Positions 1 to 10,520 of a stretch of DNA of 64,000 nt are shown piece by piece; position 1 is the first letter of the stretch, and each line of letters opens with the position of its first letter. This DNA comes from Gracilimonas sediminicola (GTDB taxonomy: Bacteria; Bacteroidota; Rhodothermia; Balneolales; Balneolaceae). The stretch lies in contig NZ_JANDBC010000001.1 in NCBI RefSeq assembly GCF_024320785.1, positions 172,617 through 236,616 of the forward strand. The letters run 5' to 3'. Below the pieces are notes generated by a model. That model was not told where the DNA came from and did not search any database. It saw only the letters and a program-made list of their open reading frames with translations. Made by a program: the position numbers and the translations under genes.

Positions 1-308
1 CCGAACTGGATGTAATTGTAGCCCGGCTTACCGAAGATCGGCTCTATAATTTCAACATTGGTAAAGCTTCTGCATTACAATCTAACCGAGTAAAAGCAGG
101 CAGTACTATTATTTCCTCTAAAGCTTACAATGGGTTGAAGGTGATAATTTCAAACCAACAGCAGTCCCGAACTATTGCAACCGACGGTCAGGGCCGCTGG
201 GGGACTAAAATCACGTTTATTCCCGGCGAACTAACCATTGCCTTTAAGGACGTGAGCACAGATCAAACCTATTTAACGAAGACATTTATTGTTGAGGCAG
301 ACCAATGA
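1..308 (+). CDS. C-terminal end of an unknown protein (5' truncated by window edge)
   Basis: One frame is open from the left edge (first full codon at position 3) to a TGA at 306-308, leaving about 101 codons. The stop overlaps the ATG of the next gene (ATGA at 305-308), so the two are probably translationally coupled and functionally linked. The visible residues alternate polar and hydrophobic stretches, as in beta-rich extracellular or periplasmic proteins, and end in EADQ. I recognise no domain. The pairing with a giant PKD protein suggests a secreted or surface protein, but that is inference. Confidence 0.7.
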   Translation, partial: ELDVIVARLTEDRLYNFNIGKASALQSNRVKAGSTIISSKAYNGLKVIISNQQQSRTIATDGQGRWGTKITFIPGELTIAFKDVSTDQTYLTKTFIVEADQ

Positions 309-3300
309 AGAAAATAGCCTTTTGTACATATCTTCTTCTGATGTTTTTTCTATCTCCGCTGGCTTTGCTGCAGGCGCAGGATATGTTTCTCTCTATATCG
401 GGACGGAATACCGAGTTCAAAAGCGGGGACAACCGACATCAGTATGACATCTGGATAAAGCCGGATGCCGATGCTCCCAAAGCTATGCTTCAGCTTTTTG
501 ATGCCGGTATTGGCGGTACCATTGATCAGATTACCACCACAAACGCCAACACCACAACCACCTATCGCATCTATCCTTTTGATGAGCTCTATTCATTCAG
601 TGATAACCAAATTACTGAGAAATCCGGTAATAGTTCAGACCTGGAAACTTTGTCGGTGATGAACGAAGAACGATTCAAAGGCCGCTGGATTAACCTATTT
701 GTGCTCAACGAAGAAGTTGAAAATGGATTCATCGTTCGGGTTACAGCCGATGGCGGGAATGATGTAAATAATTTTGACCTGAGAGTCAGAAATACGGTTG
801 GTGATCCGCTTGAAGGTCAACCCTGGAAGATTATCACCATAGACCTGGGGATTGGCATTTTTGATATGTCACCGGAACAGAGCGTACAAGTGAAGCCCTA
901 CAGTCCGGGCGTTGAGCTCCCAACTTTGGAAGCCGACGGTGAAGAAGACAGTAAGATTGAAATCACCGATGCAACCGGAACGTACTACCCACTTAGTCAG
1001 GAAAACACCCGCCTCCCTGAAAACAGCTTTGGTATTGAAAACGAATGGGCCGTAAGCATCAGCGGCTCCAGGCAGATACTGAACAACATCGCAATTTACG
1101 GTAAGGAACGGCCTATTTTATGGTTGTATGAAGGTCACTTCCATCCGACTGCAAAACCCGATTTCAATATTCAAACCACCACCGCCAATAACTGTACGGA
1201 TAAAACTTTCAGGCTCGGCAGCACTATCCTTTCGCAAAGAGAGATGCAGAATGCGGAATGGACTATTAACGAAAAAACACTGGCTACCGGTTTTTCTCCA
1301 AACATACCGTTTACCGTTCGGGGCAAACAAACCATACATGTGAAAGTACCCAACCCGGTACCGAATGTGCTGCCAAAATTCTGGGTCACTTCAACAGACA
1401 TAGATATTACCAGTCCGCCCATTGCCCGCTTGCAAAGTCCAAAGGAAATTGTAGCACCCGGAGAGGTTATCACCCTTTCGGCGGAAAACTCTTACGATCT
1501 CGGCAGGCAGGAATTGAGCTATACCTGGTTTGTAAACGGACGTCCGGCAGGTAATGGGCCAACCTTTGATTTCTCTTCAGAGGATGCCGGCACTCATATC
1601 ATTTCGGTTCGGGTGAGTAATAGTGGAACTGTAGCGAGGTGTAACAACAGCCAGCGCCAGCTGCGTATCCGTGTAAATAGTCAGCCTTATGCTGAAATTC
1701 GTTACGACTCTACCTTCCAGACCGGCCAGTTACTTACCTTTTCTGCCATAAACATAAACGACAGTGACGGCGATTCCCTCAGCTATGAATGGGAAGGATT
1801 GGGAGTTACCGGCAGCGAGAATACAAAGCGCGAGGTGGCTATAAGCCATTTAGCCACCGGCACCTTTGATGTAACCTTAACGGTTGATGATAATACTAAT
1901 ACCGATAATTCCCGGTTTACTATCACCGGTTCGTACACGGTTACTCCTCCCCGCGCCAAGAACGTGCAGGCATCATCGGATTCTACTTTAAGTGATTCTA
2001 CTCAATCCGGTCCTGCAACTGATAGCCTTTTGACAGATGAGATTCAGTTTGAACAACCGCTTCCCGATCCCAACGCGGTTATCGAAGCGCCGCGGGTTTC
2101 ATCGGTTTCAAAAGTTGGATTTACGCTGAATGATTCTCTCACGACTTCCACCAACACCGCTTCCGATTCCGTTCTTATTGAGTGGGATTTTGGGGATGGA
2201 ACAGTAGCTTCCGGTGTTCAGCCTTCTCATTTGTATGAGAAACCCGGCACCTATGCAGTCAATGTGACCATCAGGAAAGGAGATGAGGTAGAGAAAAAGC
2301 GCCATGTGATTGTGATAAACGAATATCCGGTTGCTGATTTTACCGTGCCTGACACGCTTGCCGGCGGACACGCCTTCCGGGTTGATGGCACCCAAAGCAC
2401 AGACAAGGATGGTTTTATTACCGGCTACCAGTGGTATATAGATGGTGTGCCTGCTGCCACGGGCCCAAACCCAACGCTGACGATCAACGACCCCGGCGAA
2501 CACACCATTTCCCTGAGAGTTCAGGATAATTCCGGTCACGAAAATGCCCAGGACCTTTCCAGCAAGGATGTATGGGTGAATCATGCTCCGGTACTTAAAT
2601 GGAATATCACCCCGGATAAAATTGCGCCGGGTGATGAAGTAACGTTCGATGCCACCGAAACCTACGATCCGGATGGTGAGATTCGGGAGCTGAAATGGTC
2701 GTTCCCGGATGGAACTGAAATGAACGGCCCCATTGTAACCAAAAGCTTTGGAGAAAGCGGACCGCATTACTTTACTCTCACAGCTACCGACAATCAGGGT
2801 CTTGCTAATTCCACCATTTCTAAAGAAGGGACGGTCAACATAAACCATGAGCCTTATATCATTACAGAACGAGTAGTCCGGTCCAACTCCCTCGATATTA
2901 AACTGGATGCTTCCGAGACGTATGATGTAGATAACGACCAAGTGTTTTTTGAATGGACACTCCCGGATGGCTCCAAGCGAAATGAAGCCAGTTTCAGCTG
3001 GAGAGCTCCGGAATTTGGGGTACACATCGTGGGCTTATCCGTACATGACGGACTTGGATTATCCAACAGCCGTAACCAGGAAACCATCCGCATACTTATC
3101 AATCGCCCAGTTGAAGCAATCGTTGATTCCCTGATTGCCACCTGTAGCGGAAAAACAGTTTTATTCAACAGTTCAAGCAGTATCGATCCAGATGGAAACG
3201 ACTTTGATGTAACCTGGTATTTTGGGAATGGAGAAACCTCCAAAGAAGCGAACCCCTCTTATGTTTATGATGCCCCCGGTGTTTATGAGGCCCGCCTGGA

Positions 3301-4909
3301 ACTCACCGATGGCATCACCGAGGAAAAGACCGTTGCCAAGATACCGGTGATTGTAGAAGGTTCTCCGGTAGCCAAGATGAATGTTAGCGATACCACCATT
3401 TGTGTGAATACCGCGCTTAACCTCGATGGTTCAAACAGTGTGGACCCCTCAGGAGCTCTTCCCTCCCTGGTTTGGAGCCTTGGAGACGGAACTACTGAAA
3501 GCGGCCCAAAAGTACAGCATGTGTACACCGAACCCGGTATTTATCCACTTACCCTAACGGTTCAGGGATCCGGGTCAGCACAGTGTGGAAATACAAATCA
3601 GGTACGAGCAACCGTAAGGGTAATTCAAGGTCCGAATGCCGTTTTTAATTTACAAGAGTGGGCCAGTCCCGGTGATGTGATTACCCTGGATGGGAGTGCT
3701 TCTTCGGCAGAAGATGAAATAATCAATGCCGAATGGAGAATTGAATATGTACCGGATGGGTCAGTAGAAACCGTTCAGGGCCTGGTTGCCGATCACCCAT
3801 TTACTGAACCGGGAGAATACCTGGTGACTTTATTTCTCCAAACTGATTCATCCAGTGGCTGTAATACCGTGACCCTGACGAAATCCATAAAAGTAAACGC
3901 TGCTCCGAATATCGTATGGAACCTTGCCGAAACGGTTCCTGCCGGTTCTGATTTAAGTCTGAATGCCTTACAATCAAATGATCCGGACGGTTTTATCAAA
4001 GAGTATAGTTGGTTCCTTGATGGGGAATTAATAAGCAAAAATGCCTCGGAGATCATTAAAACCGTTGAGCCCGGATTTCACACCGTCGCACTGGAGGTGA
4101 AGGATAACTCCCCTTCCAATAATAACCGGGTTCGTATGGAGAAACGCTTTTTCGCCAACAGTTCACCCCAGCCTGAGATAACCGCTCCCGGAAAAGTATA
4201 TCTGAATCGCCAAGTCCGACTTTCGGGAGGACCTGATACCGACCGTGACGGCGATCGCCTGATTCAGCAGTGGAAGGTGAATAACCACCTCATCGATGAT
4301 TCCACCTTCACCCCCACCCAACTTCGGGAATATCGCATAACCCTGATTCAAGATGATGGACGAGGAATATCTAACTCGGTAGACTCTGCCGTGGTTCATA
4401 TCATTCCCATCGGCCATCCGGATATCGATCCCGATTATCCGGAGCAAATCAGTTTTGGGGGCAGCCTTTCCATCAGCGACCTGAAAATACCCCGGCAGGA
4501 CGACTGGAGGTTTGTAGTGGACGGAGCGTATCAAAACAGCTGGTCGGCCGATACCCCGGGTCCGGACAGCCTGCACCTGATGTGGTTTTATGAGCAGCGG
4601 CCCACATCGTCTGTGAAATTCCCTATCGTGGTATCCGAGCCCCTGATGTTTACAAATGAAGCCGATACCGTACGGAATGCGGAATGGAATCCGGCTAATC
4701 CTTTTACCGTAATCAGAGCGCCGGAAGTAAACCGTGAGGTTTCACAGGTTAAGTTTACCTGGCTGCAGGATGGAGAAGAAATTGGAGTTGGCTATCGAAT
4801 CAGCCTGCCGGTTCAAAAGGGAGAGAATCGCTTCAGGGTGAGAGTGAGAGACCTGCAGGTGAAACAATCATCGCCCGTTGAAACCGAAATGGTTATTATC
4901 ACTGAATAG
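305..4909 (+). CDS. Large secreted protein with about eleven PKD/Ig-like repeats
   Basis: This is a 1534-residue protein with an N-terminal signal peptide (hydrophobic core at residues 8-23, then LLQAQD). Residues 1-370 are of unknown type. From about 372 to 1370 there are about eleven PKD/Ig-like repeats of 80-90 residues. Canonical PKD signatures include DFGDGT near 626, YFGNGE near 975 and SLGDGT near 1060, each followed by an H/Y-x-Y-x-x-P-G turn. Many repeats carry a D-x-D-G-D/E calcium-type loop. PKD domains usually mediate protein or polysaccharide contacts outside the cell. I see no T9SS C-terminal sorting domain: the last residues are EMVIITE. It follows a truncated gene with an ATGA overlap. 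The role is unknown; a surface adhesin or structural part is possible. Confidence 0.85.
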   Translation: MKKIAFCTYLLLMFFLSPLALLQAQDMFLSISGRNTEFKSGDNRHQYDIWIKPDADAPKAMLQLFDAGIGGTIDQITTTNANTTTTYRIYPFDELYSFSDNQITEKSGNSSDLETLSVMNEERFKGRWINLFVLNEEVENGFIVRVTADGGNDVNNFDLRVRNTVGDPLEGQPWKIITIDLGIGIFDMSPEQSVQVKPYSPGVELPTLEADGEEDSKIEITDATGTYYPLSQENTRLPENSFGIENEWAVSISGSRQILNNIAIYGKERPILWLYEGHFHPTAKPDFNIQTTTANNCTDKTFRLGSTILSQREMQNAEWTINEKTLATGFSPNIPFTVRGKQTIHVKVPNPVPNVLPKFWVTSTDIDITSPPIARLQSPKEIVAPGEVITLSAENSYDLGRQELSYTWFVNGRPAGNGPTFDFSSEDAGTHIISVRVSNSGTVARCNNSQRQLRIRVNSQPYAEIRYDSTFQTGQLLTFSAININDSDGDSLSYEWEGLGVTGSENTKREVAISHLATGTFDVTLTVDDNTNTDNSRFTITGSYTVTPPRAKNVQASSDSTLSDSTQSGPATDSLLTDEIQFEQPLPDPNAVIEAPRVSSVSKVGFTLNDSLTTSTNTASDSVLIEWDFGDGTVASGVQPSHLYEKPGTYAVNVTIRKGDEVEKKRHVIVINEYPVADFTVPDTLAGGHAFRVDGTQSTDKDGFITGYQWYIDGVPAATGPNPTLTINDPGEHTISLRVQDNSGHENAQDLSSKDVWVNHAPVLKWNITPDKIAPGDEVTFDATETYDPDGEIRELKWSFPDGTEMNGPIVTKSFGESGPHYFTLTATDNQGLANSTISKEGTVNINHEPYIITERVVRSNSLDIKLDASETYDVDNDQVFFEWTLPDGSKRNEASFSWRAPEFGVHIVGLSVHDGLGLSNSRNQETIRILINRPVEAIVDSLIATCSGKTVLFNSSSSIDPDGNDFDVTWYFGNGETSKEANPSYVYDAPGVYEARLELTDGITEEKTVAKIPVIVEGSPVAKMNVSDTTICVNTALNLDGSNSVDPSGALPSLVWSLGDGTTESGPKVQHVYTEPGIYPLTLTVQGSGSAQCGNTNQVRATVRVIQGPNAVFNLQEWASPGDVITLDGSASSAEDEIINAEWRIEYVPDGSVETVQGLVADHPFTEPGEYLVTLFLQTDSSSGCNTVTLTKSIKVNAAPNIVWNLAETVPAGSDLSLNALQSNDPDGFIKEYSWFLDGELISKNASEIIKTVEPGFHTVALEVKDNSPSNNNRVRMEKRFFANSSPQPEITAPGKVYLNRQVRLSGGPDTDRDGDRLIQQWKVNNHLIDDSTFTPTQLREYRITLIQDDGRGISNSVDSAVVHIIPIGHPDIDPDYPEQISFGGSLSISDLKIPRQDDWRFVVDGAYQNSWSADTPGPDSLHLMWFYEQRPTSSVKFPIVVSEPLMFTNEADTVRNAEWNPANPFTVIRAPEVNREVSQVKFTWLQDGEEIGVGYRISLPVQKGENRFRVRVRDLQVKQSSPVETEMVIITE

Positions 4910-5016
4910 ATCAGTATCTGCAAGTTAATATTGGATTTAAAATATTCTATACGGTTTTATTTTCACTAAAAAAGATGGTAACATTGAACGTTTTATAATT
5001 AATCATCAGGCTTCAT

Positions 5017-6369
5017 TTGAAGATTGTTATTATTGGTGCCGGGGAGATTGGATACGACCTCGCCAGCGTACTTTCATCAGAAAAACACGACGTTACCGTA
5101 CTTGACCGTGAGAAAGAGTGCCTCAACAAGGTATCAGATTCTCTCGATGTGCTCACCATAGAAGGAAATGCCACCTCCGTTAAAGATCTCGTAAAAACCG
5201 ATGTAGCTGAAGCAGATATACTGATTTCAGTTACCAGCATCGATGAGGTGAATATGATTTCCGGTATGATCGGGAAACGGCTGGGGGCAAAAATGGTGAT
5301 CGCCAGGATTCGCAGTGATGAGTTCTCTGACGACAACGCCCCCCTTACCCCCTCTGATCTTGGTATCGATGTAATGATTCACCCCGAGCTAAGTGCCGCC
5401 CAGGAAATCGCCCAGTTATTGAAGAGATCATCAGCCAGTGATGTAATTAACCTTGCGGAAGACCGCATGCAGCTGATTGGGATACGCCTGGAACCTGATT
5501 CACCTTTAATTGGCAAATCATTAAATGAATATTCCGCCCTCCACTCTGATGTTACTTTTCGCGTGGTAGCTATTGGCAGGCGTGGGCGTACTATTATTCC
5601 CAATGGTTCGGTAAAGCTTCAGAAATACGACCAGATGTTTGTTCTGGCTAAAACCGAAAACATCCCTTTCATCATTGAAACGACTGGTAAGAAAGAGATG
5701 GAATTGAATTCGGTTATGATTGCCGGCGGTTCTGCTATGGGAGCCATGATTGCCCGGATTCTCTGCGCCGATCCTTCCAAGAACTGGTCCATTAAACTGA
5801 TTGAACCGGATTATGATACGGCTGAGGAACTCGCTATCGAGCTTAAGGAAGTGATGGTGTTAAACGGGAATCCTACCGACCCGGATTTACTGGCCACCGA
5901 GGGTATCAGCGACATGGATGCTTTCATAGCGGTGACTGATGACGAGGAATCCAATATCATCTCCTGCCTGATGGCCAAGCACCTGGAAGTGAAAAAGACA
6001 GTAGCCCTTGTTTCCAAACCCGATTTCATCCCGTTGGCTCAAACCATCGGGCTGGACGCCGTTATAAACAAGAAAGTAGCTGCTTCCAACGAAATTCACC
6101 GATATGTGCGCCGGGGACGCGTAATTTCAGTTACCGAACTGAGAGGCATTAAGGCAGAGGTTATTGAACTGCAAGCCAATGAAGGCTCTAAAATCACCAA
6201 CAAACCCATCAAAAAATTGCGCCTTCCGGATGGATGCGTGATCGGTGGTGTTCTTTGCGATGGTTCGGTTGAAATTGCCACAGGTGCAACGGAAGTGAAG
6301 GCAAACGACCGGGTTATGATATTCTGCGTGCCTTCTGCCATCGATAAAGTAACCAAGCTTTTTCAATAA
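5017..6369 (+). CDS. trkA: Trk potassium uptake system NAD-binding protein TrkA
   Basis: The protein has 450 residues, the normal full length for TrkA, and is the cytoplasmic gating ring of the Trk K+ channel. Two RCK units are visible. The first Rossmann fold starts at residue 2 with GAGEIG at 7-12 and an acidic residue ending strand 2 (VLDRE), and is followed by a TrkA_C domain at about 130-220. A second Rossmann fold follows at about 230-350 (IAGGSAMGAMIAR), then a second TrkA_C. The start is TTG at 5017: the encoded MKIVIIGAGEIG is the expected TrkA N-terminus and no ATG fits. The stop overlaps the trkH start (TAATG), so the two are coupled. Confidence 0.95.
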   Translation: MKIVIIGAGEIGYDLASVLSSEKHDVTVLDREKECLNKVSDSLDVLTIEGNATSVKDLVKTDVAEADILISVTSIDEVNMISGMIGKRLGAKMVIARIRSDEFSDDNAPLTPSDLGIDVMIHPELSAAQEIAQLLKRSSASDVINLAEDRMQLIGIRLEPDSPLIGKSLNEYSALHSDVTFRVVAIGRRGRTIIPNGSVKLQKYDQMFVLAKTENIPFIIETTGKKEMELNSVMIAGGSAMGAMIARILCADPSKNWSIKLIEPDYDTAEELAIELKEVMVLNGNPTDPDLLATEGISDMDAFIAVTDDEESNIISCLMAKHLEVKKTVALVSKPDFIPLAQTIGLDAVINKKVAASNEIHRYVRRGRVISVTELRGIKAEVIELQANEGSKITNKPIKKLRLPDGCVIGGVLCDGSVEIATGATEVKANDRVMIFCVPSAIDKVTKLFQ

Positions 6370-7883
6370 TGGCTCTTTCACCGACTTCAAACCTGAACCG
6401 GGCAAAAATTGACTTCCTTGTTGTACTGGGAGTGTTGGGTGCATTTATCTTTTTTATGGGTTTCGCCCTGATGCTTCCTGCTTTTGTCGACTTTTACTAT
6501 GGAGAAGATACCTGGCACTCCTTCCTGTTTTCAGCTGCTATCGCTTTTGTGGTGGGTGGTGCTCTTTGGTATTCCTTTCGCCCTCAGGAAGAGCTCAGAG
6601 TCCGCGAAGGCTTCCTGATCGTAAGTCTTACCTGGCTTTCACTTTCATTAGTCGGAGCCCTCCCTTTTGTGATCTCAGGAGTTCTCCCTTCTTTTACCGA
6701 TGCCGTTTTCGAAACCATGAGCGGTTTGTCGACCACCGGCTCAACCATACTGGGCGGAACCACCAGCGACGGTTTCCGGAATCCGCAGATTGAAGACATC
6801 CCCAAAAGCTTTTTATTCTGGCGGTCACTCGCTCACTGGCTGGGGGGAATGGGTATTATCGTTTTATCATTGGCAATCCTTCCCTTATTAGGAATTGGAG
6901 GCATGCAGCTGTTTCAGGCAGAGTCACCTGGTCCTACCGCCGATAAGCTCACCCCGCGCGTACAAGAGACAGCTAAGCTTTTATGGGGCATTTACGTAGC
7001 CTTTACTGCTGCCGAGTTCATTTTGCTGTGGCTTCATCCTTCCATGGACTGGTTCGAAGCCATTAACCATGCTTTTGCGACTATGGCAACGGGTGGATTT
7101 TCAACTAAAAATGCCAGTATCGAGGCCTTTAACTCCGCTTATGTGGATTGGGTCATCATCATTTTCATGTACCTGGCGGGGATTAACTTTGCTATGCACT
7201 TCCGGCTTATTCAGGGCGACAAAGAGGCCTTTTTTGGCAACCGGGAGATACGCTTCTACACGCTCGTTATTTTCATCGGCATTGTAATCATTTCCGGTTC
7301 GCTGTGGGTAATTGATAACTATAACATTCTTGACGCTCTTCGGTACGGAGCCTTTCAGGTACTGGCCATTGTAACAACCACAGGCTTTGGAACCGACAAT
7401 TATGAAGTCTGGAATTCCATCGGGGCCTTTTTCCTGTTCCTGCTCTTTTTTACCGGGGGTTGTGCCGGCTCAACCGGCGGCGGTATTAAAATGATTCGCT
7501 GGATGATTCTGATTCGTAATACCGGACGAGAGATCAAGCAAATCATTCACCCCAAAGCTATCCTTCCGGTAAGAATCGGCGATCAGGCCATTAACCGAAA
7601 TATCCAGCAGACGGTGCTGAGCTTTTTCATTCTCTATGTGTTCATTTTTGCAGCCGGAGCTTTTGCTATCAGTCTGTTTGGCTACGATATCATGTCGTCT
7701 ATTGGGGCAAGTATAGCTGCTATTGGTAATATCGGTCCGGGTTGGGGTGATTTTGGTCCTACCGATAACTTTGCCGGACTTCCTTATCTTGGCAAATGGA
7801 TTTTGATTATGCTGATGATGGTTGGGCGGCTCGAGATTTTTACCGTGCTGATCATCTTCTCTCCTGCTTTCTGGAAACAGTGA
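6369..7883 (+). CDS. trkH: Trk potassium uptake system membrane protein TrkH
   Basis: This is a 504-residue polytopic inner-membrane protein of the TrkH/KtrB superfamily and forms the K+ pore gated by TrkA. Four pore-loop segments with the filter glycine are visible: STTGST near residue 120, ATGGFST near 238, TTTGFGT near 338, and GGCAGSTGGG near 363, which is the most conserved. About ten hydrophobic helices surround them. The start ATG shares one base with the trkA stop, so both subunits are made from one message. It converges with a hydrolase gene 14 bases downstream. Nothing looks truncated. Confidence 0.95.
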   Translation: MALSPTSNLNRAKIDFLVVLGVLGAFIFFMGFALMLPAFVDFYYGEDTWHSFLFSAAIAFVVGGALWYSFRPQEELRVREGFLIVSLTWLSLSLVGALPFVISGVLPSFTDAVFETMSGLSTTGSTILGGTTSDGFRNPQIEDIPKSFLFWRSLAHWLGGMGIIVLSLAILPLLGIGGMQLFQAESPGPTADKLTPRVQETAKLLWGIYVAFTAAEFILLWLHPSMDWFEAINHAFATMATGGFSTKNASIEAFNSAYVDWVIIIFMYLAGINFAMHFRLIQGDKEAFFGNREIRFYTLVIFIGIVIISGSLWVIDNYNILDALRYGAFQVLAIVTTTGFGTDNYEVWNSIGAFFLFLLFFTGGCAGSTGGGIKMIRWMILIRNTGREIKQIIHPKAILPVRIGDQAINRNIQQTVLSFFILYVFIFAAGAFAISLFGYDIMSSIGASIAAIGNIGPGWGDFGPTDNFAGLPYLGKWILIMLMMVGRLEIFTVLIIFSPAFWKQ

Positions 7884-7897
7884 TTTCAGGTTATATC

Positions 7898-8770
7898 TCA
7901 TCCCTTTAAAAATGTATCTACCCGTCGAGAAAGCCATCTCCTGAATTCTTCCGTAGTTGGCGGACTGTGACGGGTATCCGGCAGCAGCTCCGTTTCAACA
8001 TTCGGAATGTGTTCTGTAGCCCTTTCAATCAATGGTTCTCCGGGAAAAGACAAATCATTGTCTGCAGCAATAGTGAGAACCGGCATAGTTAAGTTTTGCA
8101 GTTCTTCATCAGAAGCGACCGACGGAATTTTCTTTGGAGTGATGAAGTCATTTATGGAATCACCAAGAAAATGAGCCCAATCATCATCCCAGGTTGTTAA
8201 GAAATAATCTACCAGGTTTTTCAGATTCTCTTCGGACGGGTTGAATTTATATTTAATCATCGGAATCGTCAGGGTCATTAAGCCTTTAATCACCGGAGCC
8301 TGAAAAATGCCCGCCGGAACTAACAGGATCAACTTACCAACCCGTTCAGGAAAAGCTAAAGAAAATTCCCGGGCAATATACCCGCCTATGCTTACCCCGA
8401 ATAAGTGAACCGTTTCCGGTTCAAAAGAGTCTATAACCCCGGCAAGCCATTGAGAATGACTATTGTCTTTAAATGAAAGCCGTTCAGGGATGCCTTTTAC
8501 AGAAAACCCGGGAATATCCGGAAGAATGAGTTGGTAATGCTCGGCCAGGTACCTGATTTCAGAAAGCAAGTGAGCCGAACTGGTAAGCATAGCGTGCAGG
8601 CAAACCAACGGTGGCTTGTCAGGATTACCGGCCAATAAAACATGGCTTTCCCCGAATGCTGTAGGAACCATCTTAAAATTCACATTCAGATCAACCTTAG
8701 CTAAAAAAAGTTGAAACCATTCTTCCTGTCTGTTTCGTGCTTCCTGACTCTTGAATATATCTTTTCCCAC
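7898..8770 (-). CDS. Alpha/beta hydrolase
   Basis: The 290 residues show the alpha/beta hydrolase fold. The nucleophile elbow is GVSIGGY (Ser near residue 145), with PLVCLHAM as the oxyanion strand, a late acid in AADNDLSFPGEP, and a catalytic His in LPDTRHSPP. No signal peptide is visible, so it is probably cytoplasmic. The substrate cannot be read from sequence; relatives include esterases, C-C hydrolases and haloperoxidase-like enzymes. It stands alone, convergent with trkH and about 130 bases downstream of the next minus-strand gene. Confidence 0.85.
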   Translation of the reverse strand: MGKDIFKSQEARNRQEEWFQLFLAKVDLNVNFKMVPTAFGESHVLLAGNPDKPPLVCLHAMLTSSAHLLSEIRYLAEHYQLILPDIPGFSVKGIPERLSFKDNSHSQWLAGVIDSFEPETVHLFGVSIGGYIAREFSLAFPERVGKLILLVPAGIFQAPVIKGLMTLTIPMIKYKFNPSEENLKNLVDYFLTTWDDDWAHFLGDSINDFITPKKIPSVASDEELQNLTMPVLTIAADNDLSFPGEPLIERATEHIPNVETELLPDTRHSPPTTEEFRRWLSRRVDTFLKG

Positions 8771-8903
8771 TTAAGCAACACCATCCATTTTGCGGTTCTG
8801 ATTGAAGCCCTTGCACTTGTAGGCAAGCCTGCGACAAAGCTCCATAGTAATACGATTCACCTGATTTCCAAAATAGAATCGGGTTTGGTTCTCTAAGCTA
8901 TAC

Positions 8904-10463
8904 TTAGTTTCCCTGCCTCATCTTAATCTGCTTGGCACACCTCATCCCATCCATGGCTGCAGAGACAATTCCCCCAGCATAGCCGGCTCCTTCGCCACAG
9001 GGATATAATCCGGCGATTTGTACATGCTCCAGGGTTTCTCTGTTTCTTGGGATTTTAACCGGACTTGAAGTACGGGATTCAGGAGCATGAACTACCGCAT
9101 CATTCGTCAGGTAGCCACGCATGCTGCGGTCGAATTGGAGAAACCCCTCTTTCAGGTTTTTATGGATGAAGTCCGGCAAAACCGAACCCAGTTCAACCGA
9201 GGTAATGCCCGGTGCATAAGAGGTGTTGGGCAAGTCCTCAGAAACATCCCCTTTTATAAAGTCCCGCAGTCGCTGAGCCGGTGCCGTTTGGGTTTTCCCT
9301 CCTTCTGCCCAGGCTTTCTGTTCTATGGAGCGCTGAAATTCCATTGCTGCCAGCGGGCCGAACTTTTCAAACGGTTTAAAGTCTTCAGGCTTCAATTCTA
9401 CCACAATGCCCGAGTTGGCCGTAGATCGGGCCCGGCGTGAAGAAGACCACCCGTTGGTCACAACTTCCCCCGGCGAGGTTGCACAGGGAGCTATAACGCC
9501 ACCCGGACACATACAAAACGAATACACCCCGCGATCATCCACCTGTTTAACAATACTGTAGGCAGCAGGCGGAAGATAATCTCCCCGGGTTTCACAGTTG
9601 TATTGAATGGAATCTATCAGTGACTGCGGATGCTCTACACGTACCCCAATGGCCAACGGCTTAAGTTCAATTTCTATCCCCTTTCGGTGCAGAAGCTCAA
9701 AAATATCACGGGCAGAATGCCCTGTCGCCAGGATCACTCTTTTAGCCGTAAACCTGGTTCCGTCTTGTGCAATCACTCCTTTTATGGAAGAAGAATCAGT
9801 TATTAGATCTGTAACACGGGTATTGAAATGAATTTCTCCGCCGTGTTGTAAAATACACTCCCGCATGTTGGCTATAATATCCGGCAGTTTATTGGTTCCA
9901 ATGTGAGGGTGAGCTTCCACCAGGATGTTCTTTACCGCTCCGAAACCAACCAGCAGCTCCAGCACTTTCCGGACATCACCCCGCTTTTTGGAGCGCGTGT
10001 ATAGCTTACCATCCGAATAGGTTCCGGCTCCACCTTCCCCAAAGCAGTAGTTCGAATCCTCATTCACCTCATGCCTGACGTTAATTCCCTTCAGGTCCTG
10101 AATCCGGTTTTTTGCATTTTTTCCACGCTCAATGATGACCGGCTTCAGCCCATTTTCCAGCAGCTCAAGTGCAGCAAACAAGCCTGCCGGACCTGCTCCA
10201 ATTATTATCACCTCCTCGGCATTACTCACATTGGGATAATCGGGAAGAGAGATTTCATCCGGTTCAAACTCCTCGTTGATATACATCCGTACTTTCAGGT
10301 TGTAGTAAGCCTGTCTGGATCGGGCATCGATGGAACGACGTAAAACCTGCACATGACGCAGATCTTCCGGGGCTAACCCCTCTTTATCAATAAGGTATTC
10401 TTCCAGTAAATGAGACTCTCCTGCCACATCGGGCAGCACTCGGATTTGTAATTCTTTCTGCAT
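8904..10463 (-). CDS. FAD-dependent dehydrogenase (COG2509-type flavoprotein)
   Basis: The protein has 519 residues. After an N-terminal alpha/beta region of about 80 residues comes the FAD-binding Rossmann motif GAGPAGLFAA at 89-98, with the acidic end of strand 2 in PVIIERG. Further along are YCFGEGGAGTYSDGK (near 145), the second dinucleotide motif VILATGHSARD, and a C-terminal GLYPCGEGAGYAGG that closes the FAD site. This layout matches the uncharacterised COG2509 dehydrogenases found across bacteria. The substrate is unknown. No partner gene is adjacent; the next gene upstream is 57 bases away. Confidence 0.88.
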   Translation of the reverse strand: MQKELQIRVLPDVAGESHLLEEYLIDKEGLAPEDLRHVQVLRRSIDARSRQAYYNLKVRMYINEEFEPDEISLPDYPNVSNAEEVIIIGAGPAGLFAALELLENGLKPVIIERGKNAKNRIQDLKGINVRHEVNEDSNYCFGEGGAGTYSDGKLYTRSKKRGDVRKVLELLVGFGAVKNILVEAHPHIGTNKLPDIIANMRECILQHGGEIHFNTRVTDLITDSSSIKGVIAQDGTRFTAKRVILATGHSARDIFELLHRKGIEIELKPLAIGVRVEHPQSLIDSIQYNCETRGDYLPPAAYSIVKQVDDRGVYSFCMCPGGVIAPCATSPGEVVTNGWSSSRRARSTANSGIVVELKPEDFKPFEKFGPLAAMEFQRSIEQKAWAEGGKTQTAPAQRLRDFIKGDVSEDLPNTSYAPGITSVELGSVLPDFIHKNLKEGFLQFDRSMRGYLTNDAVVHAPESRTSSPVKIPRNRETLEHVQIAGLYPCGEGAGYAGGIVSAAMDGMRCAKQIKMRQGN

Positions 10464-10520
10464 GCCTCAAAAATACGGAATTGCAGGGTTTTAACTAACC
10501 GAATCCGGAACTAAGCTCCC

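Noticed and set aside
2108..3025. 305-codon minus-strand frame
   Set aside because: It lies fully inside the PKD gene on the opposite strand, shows no domain, and arises from that gene's codon pattern.
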